DNA from: Phycisphaerales bacterium UBA2421 | Lineage (GTDB): Bacteria > Planctomycetota > Phycisphaerae > Tepidisphaerales > Tepidisphaeraceae | NCBI GenBank assembly: GCA_002343075.1 | Contig: DDRH01000005.1 | Location: 1-41,383 of the forward strand | DNA length: 41,383 bases | Direction of reading: 5' to 3' | Shown here: in pieces, positions 8,362-17,461 of the stretch | Numbering within the stretch: the first letter of the stretch is position 1 | How the letters are laid out: each line of letters opens with the position of its first letter | Translations under genes and position numbers: made by a program | Notes under the pieces: generated by a model | Database searches by the model: none | Told to the model about the DNA's origin: nothing | Seen by the model: the letters and a program-made list of their open reading frames with translations, nothing else

Positions 8362-9795
8362 ATGCGGATTTCGACGTTGCAACTGCTGATTGGAACTGCC
8401 CTTACTGTTACTGCGCAAAAATCGCTCGCCTGCGGGTTTGAGCACGGCGATACCAGCGAGTTTGGCAAACACGCCGATAAGATCGCGCTGCGCGGGTTCA
8501 CCGAGATTGATCCGGTCGTCGCCGCCGCCAGCGCTTATAACGCGCAGTTTCTCTCACAACTGACCTTACCAGAAATGGGCGGCGGGCAGGGGTCGAGCTT
8601 GTGGGGGTGGACCGACCCACAGACGAACCGTGAGTATGCCATCATGGGCCGCACGACCGGCACGAGCTTTGTCGATGTCACCGACCCGTTTAACCCCGTT
8701 CTCGTCGCCAATATGGCCCCGACGGCCGGCACTTCGGCCACTTTCTGGCGTGAGCCGAAGGTGGTGGGGAATCATGCGTATATCGGCGTCGATTCGACCA
8801 ACCACGGCATTCAAGTTCTGGATTTGACACGCTTGCGAACCTACGCCGGAACGACGCTGAGCCTGACGCCCAACACCACCTTCACGGGCGTGCAGCGCGC
8901 GCATACGCTGGGTATCAATGCCATGGGTGGCGTGGCGCAAACCAGCCCCGATGGCCAGAAATACATCTTCAGCGCCGGCGGAACGGAAGGGGGCATCCGC
9001 AGGGGCATTCGGGCTATCAATGTCACCAACCCAACTGCGCCCGTGCTGGCCGGCGCGTTTCAGGCAGACGGATACACGCACGAAATGCAGGTCGTCACCT
9101 ACAACGGCCCGGACGCCGCCTACGCGGGAAGTGAAATCGCGTTTGCGTTTAATGAAGACACGCTCACGATTGTGAATGTCACTAATAAATCGGCCATGAT
9201 GCAGGTAGCCCGCCGACCTCAACCTAACGCGGGTTATGTGCATCAGGGCTGGCTGACCGCGGACCAGAAATATCTCATTTCCAACGACGAAACCGACGAG
9301 CGCAACGGCCTGACCGGCGGGCAGACACGCACGCATTTCTGGGATGTGTCCGACCTCGATAACCCCGTCTACAAGGGCTTTTACAATCACGCGCTCGGCA
9401 GCGTGGATCACAATCTTTACGTAGTCGGCAATTATGTCATCCAGTCAAACTACACATCGGGCTTGCGGATGTTCAAGCTCGGCGATCTGAACAACACCGA
9501 TCCGCAAACCTGGCTCGAACTGGTTGCGTCGTTCGATACCTTCGCCGCCAGCGATGCCGCGACGTTTGATGGGGCGTGGAACAACTATCCGTTTTTTAAG
9601 AGCGGGAACATCCCCATCAGCGATATCAACGGCGGGCTGATCATGGTTCGGCCGCTGGTGCGTGGGTATCAGGATTACTGGCTGCAACAGTCGCTGCAAT
9701 CGCCTACCGGTAATAGCGAAGTGCCGGAGCCGGCCGCGATGACCATCGTCGCGGCCGTGGCCATGGCGGCGTTGCGCCGACGGCGGGGATGTTGA
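8362..9795 (+). CDS. choice-of-anchor B family PEP-CTERM protein
   Basis: The 477-residue product has an N-terminal signal peptide (hydrophobic residues about 7-23). A long repeat region follows, resembling the choice-of-anchor B (LVIVD-type propeller) family: FVDVTDPFNPVLVANM, IQVLDLTRLR, IRAINVTNPTAPVLAG, THFWDVSDLDNPVYKG. It closes with EVPEPAAMTIVAAVAMAAL plus RRRR, a PEP-CTERM sorting signal recognised by an exosortase. So it is exported and processed at the cell envelope; function is otherwise unknown. The ATG at 8362 is preferred to an upstream TTG because GGAG lies 9 nt before it and the signal peptide starts there. It lacks the calcium-loop module found in the giant PEP-CTERM proteins downstream. 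Confidence 0.85.
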   Translation: MRISTLQLLIGTALTVTAQKSLACGFEHGDTSEFGKHADKIALRGFTEIDPVVAAASAYNAQFLSQLTLPEMGGGQGSSLWGWTDPQTNREYAIMGRTTGTSFVDVTDPFNPVLVANMAPTAGTSATFWREPKVVGNHAYIGVDSTNHGIQVLDLTRLRTYAGTTLSLTPNTTFTGVQRAHTLGINAMGGVAQTSPDGQKYIFSAGGTEGGIRRGIRAINVTNPTAPVLAGAFQADGYTHEMQVVTYNGPDAAYAGSEIAFAFNEDTLTIVNVTNKSAMMQVARRPQPNAGYVHQGWLTADQKYLISNDETDERNGLTGGQTRTHFWDVSDLDNPVYKGFYNHALGSVDHNLYVVGNYVIQSNYTSGLRMFKLGDLNNTDPQTWLELVASFDTFAASDAATFDGAWNNYPFFKSGNIPISDINGGLIMVRPLVRGYQDYWLQQSLQSPTGNSEVPEPAAMTIVAAVAMAALRRRRGC

Positions 9796-10076
9796 CTGCG
9801 TAGTGAAGCGCAGCAGTTGAATTTGGGGGATTTTGGAACTTTGGAGCATGTGTAGGTGTTGTGCGGGTGCCCGGGTAATGCTGCGCGCCCGCCGATGCTG
9901 GTCAGACGCTGAAAATGCTTCGAGAGAAAAATTTTTGGCCCCGCATGCACGGGACCTGCGCACTCATGCGGAGGCCGTAAGTCCTCAAGCGTCGTAGGAC
10001 GCAAAAATGCCAGGCAAAGAGCCGGGCGGCCCAACAGAAGTGTTGTGTAACCGAATCGCCGAGAAGGAGTGGTGTC
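9796..10076 (+). promoter_or_regulatory. structured leader upstream of the giant PEP-CTERM gene
   Basis: The 281-nt gap contains successive potential hairpins: GGCC-CGCATG (9937-9947) with CATGCG-GGCC (9965-9976), GTCCT with AGGAC enclosing a 10-nt loop (alternative GCGTC with GACGC) near 9981-10002, and CAACA with TGTTG near 10032-10045. The AAGGAG ribosome-binding site (10064-10069) follows. The segment AGGACGCAAA followed by GAGCCGGGC is reminiscent of parts of the GEMM (cyclic di-GMP-I) riboswitch, but the second helix is missing, so identity is not claimed. Confidence 0.4.
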
Positions 10077-13000
10077 ATGTCTGCTGATCGAATGAATCGT
10101 CGGAGCAATCGCGCCCATTTGCGTCGTTCTATGGTTCTTGCTGCGGCCTTGGTGGGCAGCGGGGTGTCGGGTTGGGCACAAGGCCAGCTCACCACCTGGA
10201 CCGGCCCCGCCGCCGGGAGTTGGAGTGTCGCCGCCAACTGGAACAACGGCGTGCCCAACGCCGCGGGGTTCACCGCGATCGTCGACGGCGGTAATGCTCA
10301 GAACACTGTAGCAACCGTGAACACCAGCTTTACCGTCGGCACGCTGAACATCAGCGCCGGCGATCAGGTGGCAATTGCCAATGCACAAACCCTGGCCGTC
10401 ACCGGCCTCATCAGCAACCTCGGCACGATTTCCATCAATGCTGCAGCCAACAACACATCGCTGTCCACCGGCGGTGGAAGCCTGCTGATCAACGGCGGCG
10501 GGACGATCGTCATGAGCGGTGCCAACGCCATCATCGGCCACAGCGGCACCCTCACCAACGCCAACAACACCATCGTCGGCCAGGGCGCAATCGCAGGCAA
10601 CGGCATGTTCTTCATCAACCAGGGTACGGTGAACGCCAACGTCAATGGCGGAGACATCTTCATCGATCCGGTCGCTTCGGGCATGACCAACAACGGCACG
10701 CTCACCAGCAGCAACGGCGGCGTGCTTCGATTCACCGGCCAGTTCACGGGCGGAATGACCAACACCGGAACTGTCTCCGCGCAAAACGGCAGCGTGACGC
10801 AGTTCGAAAGCAACTTTGGCATCACCGGCGGGACGTTCACAACCAGCGGCACCGGCGTCGTGCAAACCGCCGCCAGCAATACCGCCAACTACGCCAGCCT
10901 CGCCAATCGCGGCAACTGGCGGCTTGAGAACAATTCCACCAGCAACTACACCGGCGATCTGTTCAACTCCGGAAGCATCAACTTCAACGGCGTGAACAAT
11001 GACGTCATCATGAACTTTAACACCGGCACGACCAACCTCACGGGGGCCGGCACCATCAACATGGGCTCGGCTGGTTCCGGCGAGGCCGTCATCGGCAACG
11101 GCAACGGCCGGCTGGTCAACGTCAATAACTTCATCCGCGGGGCGGGGCGGCTGGGAAATAACAATCAGCGATTTACAAACGGCGCTGCGGGCATCGTGCA
11201 GGCCGACGTGACTGGATCGCGCCTCTTCGTCGATCCGGTCGCTGAAGCCGATGCGTTCGTCAACAACGGCATCCTCCGCGCGACCAACGGCGGAATACTT
11301 CAAATGACCGGCCAGTTCGGCGGCGGAATCACCAATACCGGCACGATCCTCGCCAGCGGCGCGGGGTCGGAAGTTCAACTGCTCAACACCATCGGCGTCA
11401 CCGGCGGAACTTTCGCCAGCACCGCCGGCGGAATCATCCGTACCGGCGGTGGGCAGATCGTCAACATCGCTTCGATCACCAGTACCGGCAACTGGACGCT
11501 GGACAACAATTCAACCACCAACTACACCGGCGACCTGGTTAATTCCGGCAGCATCAACTTCACCGGCGTAAACAACGATGTGTTGCTCAACTTCAACTCC
11601 GGCACGACCAACCTGACCGGCGCCGGCACGATTAACATGGGCTCGACCGGCTCCGGGGAGGCCGCCATCGGAAACGGTAACGGGCGTCTGGTTAACGTCA
11701 ACAACTTCATCCGTGGGGCAGGGCGGCTCGGCAGCAACAACCAGCGGTTTACCAACGGCGCAAGCGGGATCGTGCAGGCAGACGTCAGCGGTGTGCGCCT
11801 CTTCGTCGATCCGGTCGCCGAGGCGGACAGCTTCGTCAACAACGGCATTATGCGCGCTACGGGTGGCGGAATTCTGCAATTCACCGGTCAGTTCGGCGGC
11901 GGTGTTACCAACACCGGCACGATCTCGGCGCAAACCGGCTCCGAAGTTCAGATGTTGAGCGGCATCGGAATCACCGGAGGTACCATTAACTCCGCCGGCA
12001 CCGGCGTCATCCGCGTCCTCGACGGCAACACCGCCGGCGTCGCCAGCGTCACGCTCGCCGGGAATGTCGTCATCGGCAACAATGCAACGTTCAACCTCAG
12101 CCCCGGCACTATCACTAACAGCGGCAGCATCAACCTCAACGCCGGAACCAACAACGCGACGATGAACGTCGTGAGCGGTGGAACCGTCACACTCAACGGC
12201 GGTGGAACGGTCAATCTCGCCAACGCCACGGGCACACTGACAGGCGGCGCACTCATCAATGGCAGCGGAACGCTTGTCAACGTGAACAACACCATCCGCG
12301 GAGCGGGTACTCTCGCAAGCAACAACATCGCTGTCGTCAATAACAGCGTGGTTTCGGCCGATCTAAATGGACGGGCGCTGTTCGTCGACCCGGTTTCCGG
12401 GGGTGGAACCGTCGACTTCACCAACAACGGCACCATGCAGGCCAGCAACGGCGGCTTCCTGCAACTCTCCGGCCAGTTCGGCGGCGGACTTATCAACACC
12501 AATGGCCGGATCATTGCCAACAACGGCTCGACTGTTCAGCTCTTTTCAGGCGTGGGAATCAGCGGCGGAACGTTCAGCACCGTGGGCACCGGCGCTGTTG
12601 AAGTCGCGGCGGGAAACATCGGCTTCATTGCCAACAACACCAACCTCGGTGTGTTCAATATTCAGAACAATTCGACGCTCAACGCCTCGGGCACTCTGAC
12701 TCACAACGGGCACCTCAACCTCAACCCCGCTGCCAGTAACAGTGCTTTCAACGCTAACGCCCCGCTGGTCATGACCGGCACGGGCACGGTTAACCTCAAC
12801 GCAGGCACCAACGGCGGTGCGTTCTTCGGCGGCACGGGAAGCTCGATTGACATTGGTGCCGGCCTCACCATCCGCGGCGTGGGCACCATCGCCTCCAACA
12901 ACGCCGCCATGATCAACCGTGGAACCATCAATGCCGACACCGCCGGCCAGGTGCTGTTTGTCGATCCGGTCGCCCTCGCGGGAGGATTTGTCAACAACAA

Positions 13001-14408
13001 CCTGATGACGGCAACCAACGGCGGCCTATTGCGGTTCTCCGGGCAGTTTGGCGGCGAAGTCACCAACAACGGCACCATCTCTGCCCAGAATGGCTCGCGC
13101 GTTCAGCTTCTCAGTACCGTCGTCATCAACGGCGGAACCTTTACCAGCAGCGGGACCGGTGGTGTTGATGTGGCCCAGGCCAATAGCGGCATCGTCAACA
13201 ATGTTGCCAATCTGGGCGTCATGAACGTCTTCAGCAGTGCCAACCTCAGCGCAGGTGGCACGCTGCTCAACAACGGCACGATCAACCTCAGCCCCGGCGC
13301 CGGCAACGCCGTATTCAGCAACCACACGGGAACGCTGGTGGTCAGCGGCACCGGCTCAATCAACATGAACACCGGCACCGCATCGGCGATCCTCGGGGTC
13401 TCCGGCGGGCCGATCGACATCGGCGCCGGCCAGACCGTTCGCGGGCGCGGTATCATCGCGAACAATAATGTCGCGATCATTAATCGTGGGTCGATCGTTG
13501 CAGCCGACGGTGGCGAACTGTTCGTCGATCCCATCGCCGTCGCCGACGGCTTCCAGAATCTCGGCACGATGCGCGCCAATACCGGCAGCCAGCTCCAATT
13601 CACTGGCCAGTTTGGCGGTGGAGTGAACAACACCGGCGGGCACATTAACATCGACGCCGGCGGGACGCTGCTGACCACCACCAGCCACGCCCTCTCCGGC
13701 GGAACCGTGACGCTCAACGGCGTTTGGAATGCTACCAATAGTTCCGGCACGACGATCAATTTTGTCCGGGGCGCTGGAACGCTCAACGTCAACAGCAGTG
13801 CCCGCGTCAACATCACCGCTGGCGGCGGGACGCTCGGCACGAGCAAGGTCAGTTCGCTGAACATCACCACAAGCGGCAAGCTGGATTTGAATGATCACGA
13901 CATGATCGTCGATTACACCGGTTCAACGCCGATCGACACGATTCGTACGTTCCTGCAGTCGGGTTACAACAACGGTGCATGGGACGGCACGCAGGGCATC
14001 CTCAGCACCACCGCCGGCGCGAGCGGTTTGCCCAAGACGGCCATCGGCTACGCCGAGGCATCGCAGATCCTCGGCGGGGCGGGTGGGCCGTTTAGCGGGC
14101 AGACCGCAGACGGCACGAGCGTGCTCCTGCGTTACACCGTTGCGGGCGACGCCAACTTGAACAAGACAGTCAACCTCGACGACTTTACGGCGCTCGCGGC
14201 CAACTTCGGCAATGCCGGGCTGTGGGTATCGGGCGACTTTAACTACAACGGCCTGGTCAACCTCGATGACTTCACGATCCTCGCGGCCAACTTCGGGCAA
14301 AGCATCCCGACCGACCTGCCCCGCGGCGCGGCAGTGCCCGAACCGGCTTCGGCGGGCCTGCTCCTCGCCGCAGCGGGAGCCTTGACCCGCATCCGTCGGC
14401 GACGCTAA
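10077..14408 (+). CDS. giant repeat-rich PEP-CTERM surface protein with dockerin-like C-terminus
   Basis: The 1443-residue product begins with a signal peptide (about residues 1-36) and an N-terminal motif WTGPAAGSWSVAANWNNG shared with its neighbours. The middle is Gly/Asn/Thr-rich and built from six degenerate modules, each marked by an LFVDPV-like motif, a VNNG turn and a QFGGG-TNTGTI stretch. This is typical of beta-solenoid or autotransporter-like passengers. Near the C-terminus come AGGGTLGTSKVSSL, KTAIGYAEASQIL, two calcium-loop repeats (GDANLNKTVNLDD and GDFNYNGLVNLDD, dockerin type I-like) and a PEP-CTERM signal (VPEPASAGLLLAAAGAL then RIRRRR). AAGGAG lies 7 nt before the ATG. It is probably an exported adhesin or matrix protein; ligand unknown. 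It converges on kinase 1 and ends in a strong terminator. Confidence 0.85.
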   Translation: MSADRMNRRSNRAHLRRSMVLAAALVGSGVSGWAQGQLTTWTGPAAGSWSVAANWNNGVPNAAGFTAIVDGGNAQNTVATVNTSFTVGTLNISAGDQVAIANAQTLAVTGLISNLGTISINAAANNTSLSTGGGSLLINGGGTIVMSGANAIIGHSGTLTNANNTIVGQGAIAGNGMFFINQGTVNANVNGGDIFIDPVASGMTNNGTLTSSNGGVLRFTGQFTGGMTNTGTVSAQNGSVTQFESNFGITGGTFTTSGTGVVQTAASNTANYASLANRGNWRLENNSTSNYTGDLFNSGSINFNGVNNDVIMNFNTGTTNLTGAGTINMGSAGSGEAVIGNGNGRLVNVNNFIRGAGRLGNNNQRFTNGAAGIVQADVTGSRLFVDPVAEADAFVNNGILRATNGGILQMTGQFGGGITNTGTILASGAGSEVQLLNTIGVTGGTFASTAGGIIRTGGGQIVNIASITSTGNWTLDNNSTTNYTGDLVNSGSINFTGVNNDVLLNFNSGTTNLTGAGTINMGSTGSGEAAIGNGNGRLVNVNNFIRGAGRLGSNNQRFTNGASGIVQADVSGVRLFVDPVAEADSFVNNGIMRATGGGILQFTGQFGGGVTNTGTISAQTGSEVQMLSGIGITGGTINSAGTGVIRVLDGNTAGVASVTLAGNVVIGNNATFNLSPGTITNSGSINLNAGTNNATMNVVSGGTVTLNGGGTVNLANATGTLTGGALINGSGTLVNVNNTIRGAGTLASNNIAVVNNSVVSADLNGRALFVDPVSGGGTVDFTNNGTMQASNGGFLQLSGQFGGGLINTNGRIIANNGSTVQLFSGVGISGGTFSTVGTGAVEVAAGNIGFIANNTNLGVFNIQNNSTLNASGTLTHNGHLNLNPAASNSAFNANAPLVMTGTGTVNLNAGTNGGAFFGGTGSSIDIGAGLTIRGVGTIASNNAAMINRGTINADTAGQVLFVDPVALAGGFVNNNLMTATNGGLLRFSGQFGGEVTNNGTISAQNGSRVQLLSTVVINGGTFTSSGTGGVDVAQANSGIVNNVANLGVMNVFSSANLSAGGTLLNNGTINLSPGAGNAVFSNHTGTLVVSGTGSINMNTGTASAILGVSGGPIDIGAGQTVRGRGIIANNNVAIINRGSIVAADGGELFVDPIAVADGFQNLGTMRANTGSQLQFTGQFGGGVNNTGGHINIDAGGTLLTTTSHALSGGTVTLNGVWNATNSSGTTINFVRGAGTLNVNSSARVNITAGGGTLGTSKVSSLNITTSGKLDLNDHDMIVDYTGSTPIDTIRTFLQSGYNNGAWDGTQGILSTTAGASGLPKTAIGYAEASQILGGAGGPFSGQTADGTSVLLRYTVAGDANLNKTVNLDDFTALAANFGNAGLWVSGDFNYNGLVNLDDFTILAANFGQSIPTDLPRGAAVPEPASAGLLLAAAGALTRIRRRR
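10929..12080 (+). repeat. tandem 576-bp (192-residue) repeat pair inside the giant gene
   Basis: Two consecutive units, 10929-11504 and 11505-12080, begin with the codons for NNSTSNYTGDL and NNSTTNYTGDL and stay alike for most of their length. Shared blocks include GTINMGS, GNGNGRLVNVNNFIRGAG and LFVDPVAEAD. They are the least diverged modules of the protein, suggesting recent internal duplication. Confidence 0.8.
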
Positions 14409-14435
14409 ACGACATTGTCCCGCGGCGCACCACTC

Positions 14436-14488
14436 GTCGGCTGCGTATTGACCGGTCAACCCGGTTCGATGCGCAGCCGACTTTCATT
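14436..14488 (+). terminator. terminator hairpin after the giant PEP-CTERM gene
   Basis: A perfect 10-bp stem, GTCGGCTGCG (14436-14445) with CGCAGCCGAC (14472-14481), is followed by TTTCATT. The loop contains the palindrome TTGACCGGTCAA. It lies 27 nt after the plus-strand stop and before the convergent kinase stop; the T-tract favours plus-strand termination, but the stem may serve both. Confidence 0.75.
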
Positions 14489-14555
14489 GGGCATGGGCGT
14501 GGTCAGCGGAATCGAGCAGCGGCCTCGCGCGCCTGCCGTCGTCTGTGGAAGCAAA

Positions 14556-17294
14556 TCAGTCTGCCGGGATCGTCGTCGGTTGAGTGGTGGCGCGCCATCG
14601 CGCGGCTTCGGTGGGTTTGTTGAGTTTGTCGTACAGTTGCGCGAGCGCGTCGGTCGTCCGCTGCAGCTGGATCGGGTTGTGCAACGTCTTGTCAATCTCG
14701 ACCGCTGCGAGGAGCACCCGTTCGGCTTCGTCAGGATGATTGGTCAGCATGTGCGTGAGCGCGATTTCTCTACGCACCGATGGCCCGACGCTTACCAGCT
14801 TCATCTCATCGCTGATGCGCTGGGCCTCGACGAGGTTTTCCATCGCTTCGTCATGCTTCTTCAGGCCGTTTAAGCACTTGCCAAACGCCAGGCGTGCGTT
14901 GGCATACCAGTTGTTTTTTTCGCCGACCAGCTTCTGCGTCTTTGGGATGACCGATCGAAAGATCGGTTCGGCCTCGGTAAACTTCTTCTGCCCGCTCAGC
15001 GCGCGGGCAAGGTTATCTTCGATCAGGAGCGTGGTCAGAAACTCATCTCCCATTGCCTTGCGGGCCCGCGGCAGCGATTCGCGGGCGGTTGCTTCGGCTT
15101 CGGTAAACCACGAGGCATTCAACATTCGCTGGATGAGAAATAGTTCCCACTTGAACGTCATCGGATGATCGGCTCCCACCGTTGCGCGCGAGCGGGCAAT
15201 CACCGACTTCTGCAGTTCGATCGATTCATCGTATTTGCCGATGAGACTCAGAAGCTGCGAGAACTCGGAATCGATCGCGGTGGTTCTGCGGTGATCCTCG
15301 CCGAGCACCCGGCGGGCGTCGGCGGAGAGGCGTCTGTAGCCGTCCTCACACTCGGTCAGCTTGCCGAGATTGGTTTTCACCGTCAGCAGGTTCGACCGCG
15401 TGGGAAACAGTTCCGGATCGTCCGCCCCATGCATCGCCGAACTCCGACGGATCACACTTTCGAGAATCGGCTCCGCTTCAGCGTGCCGGCCGGTGGACAT
15501 CAGCAGGTAGCCGTGATTGTTCTCGGCCAGCAACACCTGCCCATGATTTTCACCCAGCACGCGGCGCAGCCGTGGCACCAGGACCTGGTATGTCTCACCG
15601 GCGCGTTTTGTCTCGCTCATGTCGGTGTAGAGCGCGGCCCGGCTGATTTCTAGTTCCAGTGAAACAAGATGGTCTGGCCCAAGCGATCTGGAAGCCCGCG
15701 CCACCGCCGAGTCGGCAATTGCCATTGCATCGTCATACCGGGCAAGCATCCTCAGCACCGAGATCATGTGGGAGGCCGAGCGGAGAGCCTGAATGTGATC
15801 GTCACCGACTGTTTCGCGAAACAGCTCGATCGAGCGGGACAAATTTCGCTCTGCCGCGGGGAAGTCGGAGATGTTGTAATACGCCCAGCCGATCGTTCGC
15901 CGCAGTTCGGCTTCGACTTCAGGCTGATCGGCCAGATCGGTTGCGGCGCCGGCTTCGGCCTGTGCCATGACGTCGCGCATGGTCAGGTCCTTCCCGCCGG
16001 TGTTGGGGTTGGCCCGGCCGATCACTTCGTTCAGGAACGAATTGACGGCCTCGGCGCGATTGCGCTGCCGCCGCTCGCGCAGCATCGCGGTGGTGGAAAC
16101 CACAGTCGCGACGGCCAGCAGCATCACCAGCGCCGCCGACAGCGCCACGGCCACTCGGTTGCGCCGGATAAACTTCTTCGCCCGATACCACCGGGAGGGC
16201 GCGCGGGCCGTGATAGGCTGATAGTCGAGCACGTTGCGAAGATCATTGGCAAATGCTTCAGCGGATGCGTACCGCTCGGTCTTCTCTTTGGACATCGCCT
16301 TGCCGACAACGGTCTCAAGATCGCCGCGCAGTGTCGGATCAATCTGGCCGATCGGTCGTGGCTCGGCCACCTCAATCGTGCGAAGGATCTCCGCCACCGA
16401 TCGCCCCTTCACCTCCATGGGGAGCCGCTCGGTGAGCAGTTCATAGAGCAGCACGCCCAGCGACCAGACATCGGAACGGACATCAACCTCTTCCGGTTTG
16501 CCCCCGGCCTGCTCGGGGCTCATGTAGCCCGGCGTGCCGAGCAGCACACCGATGGTGGTCTGCCACGTCGAGCTTGATTCCGGGGCGTCGGCCAGTCGAG
16601 CAATACCGAAGTCGAGCACTTTTGGCTCGCCGTCGCTTCCCACCAGCACATTGGCGGGCTTCAGATCGCGATGAATGACCGCCTGCTGATGTGCTGCGTG
16701 CACTGCCATGGCGATCTTGATGATCAACCGCACGCGGTCCTGTCGAGGGAGCTTGTTTTCGATGGCGTAACGGTTCAGCGGAGGGCCATCGACCAGTTCC
16801 ATCGCCAGAAACGGCGTCGCAGGCTGGCTGCCGACCTGATGCACGCCCGACTCGTAGATCTGAGCGATGTTCGGATGACGCAGCCGTCCCAGCGCCGCCG
16901 CCTCGCGCTTAAAGCGGTGTACGGCGTCAAGCATCGGCAGGGAATTGCGCAAGAGCTTGATGGCGACACGCCGATCAGGGCTTGACTGTTGCGCAACGTA
17001 CACAGCGCCCATGCCGCCCTCGGCCAGAAGCCGATCGAGGGTGTAGCGGCCAACGCGCTGCCCCGAAAGCCCGAGCATGTCGGCTCCGGTATGCCCCAGC
17101 CACGCGTCGGCCTTGCTCCCCAGCACGCCGTCGATCGCGTCATATCCGCCGAGCAGCTCGGTTACTTGCGACACCATCGCAGCATCGTCATGGCAGCGGC
17201 GGCGCACCATCTCCGCGCGCTCGCCGGCGGGCAGCTCGAGGGCATCGGCTACAATCTCTTTAATCACTTCCCAGTTGCTTGCAGCCTCGGCCAT
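14556..17294 (-). CDS. membrane Ser/Thr protein kinase with TPR domain (kinase 1)
   Basis: The 912-residue product has an N-terminal conserved segment (SNWEVIKEIVADALEL) common in planctomycete and acidobacterial kinases. A Hanks-type kinase domain at about 85-355 follows, with glycine loop EGGMGAVY, catalytic Lys in VAIKLL (about 113), HRDLKPANVL (about 208-217), DFGIAR (about 228) and TPGYMSPEQ. A single transmembrane helix at about 381-403 separates it from a long TPR region on the other side of the membrane (about 420-910). All catalytic residues are present, so it should be active. ATG 17294 is preferred over GTG 17300. The sigma factor gene lies 167 nt upstream on the same strand, and such ECF-kinase pairs are known in Planctomycetes. 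The likely role is sensing an envelope signal through the TPR part and phosphorylating the partner sigma factor; the latter is inference. Confidence 0.92.
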   Translation of the reverse strand: MAEAASNWEVIKEIVADALELPAGERAEMVRRRCHDDAAMVSQVTELLGGYDAIDGVLGSKADAWLGHTGADMLGLSGQRVGRYTLDRLLAEGGMGAVYVAQQSSPDRRVAIKLLRNSLPMLDAVHRFKREAAALGRLRHPNIAQIYESGVHQVGSQPATPFLAMELVDGPPLNRYAIENKLPRQDRVRLIIKIAMAVHAAHQQAVIHRDLKPANVLVGSDGEPKVLDFGIARLADAPESSSTWQTTIGVLLGTPGYMSPEQAGGKPEEVDVRSDVWSLGVLLYELLTERLPMEVKGRSVAEILRTIEVAEPRPIGQIDPTLRGDLETVVGKAMSKEKTERYASAEAFANDLRNVLDYQPITARAPSRWYRAKKFIRRNRVAVALSAALVMLLAVATVVSTTAMLRERRQRNRAEAVNSFLNEVIGRANPNTGGKDLTMRDVMAQAEAGAATDLADQPEVEAELRRTIGWAYYNISDFPAAERNLSRSIELFRETVGDDHIQALRSASHMISVLRMLARYDDAMAIADSAVARASRSLGPDHLVSLELEISRAALYTDMSETKRAGETYQVLVPRLRRVLGENHGQVLLAENNHGYLLMSTGRHAEAEPILESVIRRSSAMHGADDPELFPTRSNLLTVKTNLGKLTECEDGYRRLSADARRVLGEDHRRTTAIDSEFSQLLSLIGKYDESIELQKSVIARSRATVGADHPMTFKWELFLIQRMLNASWFTEAEATARESLPRARKAMGDEFLTTLLIEDNLARALSGQKKFTEAEPIFRSVIPKTQKLVGEKNNWYANARLAFGKCLNGLKKHDEAMENLVEAQRISDEMKLVSVGPSVRREIALTHMLTNHPDEAERVLLAAVEIDKTLHNPIQLQRTTDALAQLYDKLNKPTEAARWRATTQPTTIPAD

Positions 17295-17419
17295 CGCCAC
17301 ACTTCCCGAATACTTATTCCGATCCCCAACTCACGCGATACTCAGAAAACCGACACTACTACCCGTATCAATCAGCGCAAACCGGGGGGATTTGTGGCCA
17401 AGAATCCGCGACATGCCCT

Positions 17420-17450
17420 CTCGTCCCCCAACTGATGAACCCGGGACGAG
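17420..17450 (-). promoter_or_regulatory. intercistronic hairpin between sigma factor 1 and kinase 1
   Basis: A perfect 8-bp stem (CTCGTCCC at 17420-17427, GGGACGAG at 17443-17450) lies 12 nt beyond the sigma stop, in the 167-nt gap before the kinase. There is no T-tract. It could attenuate kinase expression or stabilise the sigma mRNA; the second sigma-kinase pair has no room for such an element. Confidence 0.45.
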
Positions 17451-17461
17451 TTGGCGGGTGT

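Noticed and set aside
8362..8440. Lipoprotein signal (S-L-A-C) in the choice-of-anchor-B protein
   Set aside because: The residues before Cys do not fit the lipobox, and the protein has a clear PEP-CTERM signal.
9825..9850. G/T-rich tract resembling a sigma-54 promoter, also near 22055-22085
   Set aside because: No GG/GC pair at the required -24/-12 spacing was found in either tract.
9675..11378. Long minus-strand open frame opposite the first giant PEP-CTERM gene (similar ones at 20003-21460, 22100-23146 and 35039-36874)
   Set aside because: They mirror the codon bias of GC-rich repeat genes, lack signal peptides, domains and ribosome-binding sites, and translate to low-complexity sequence.
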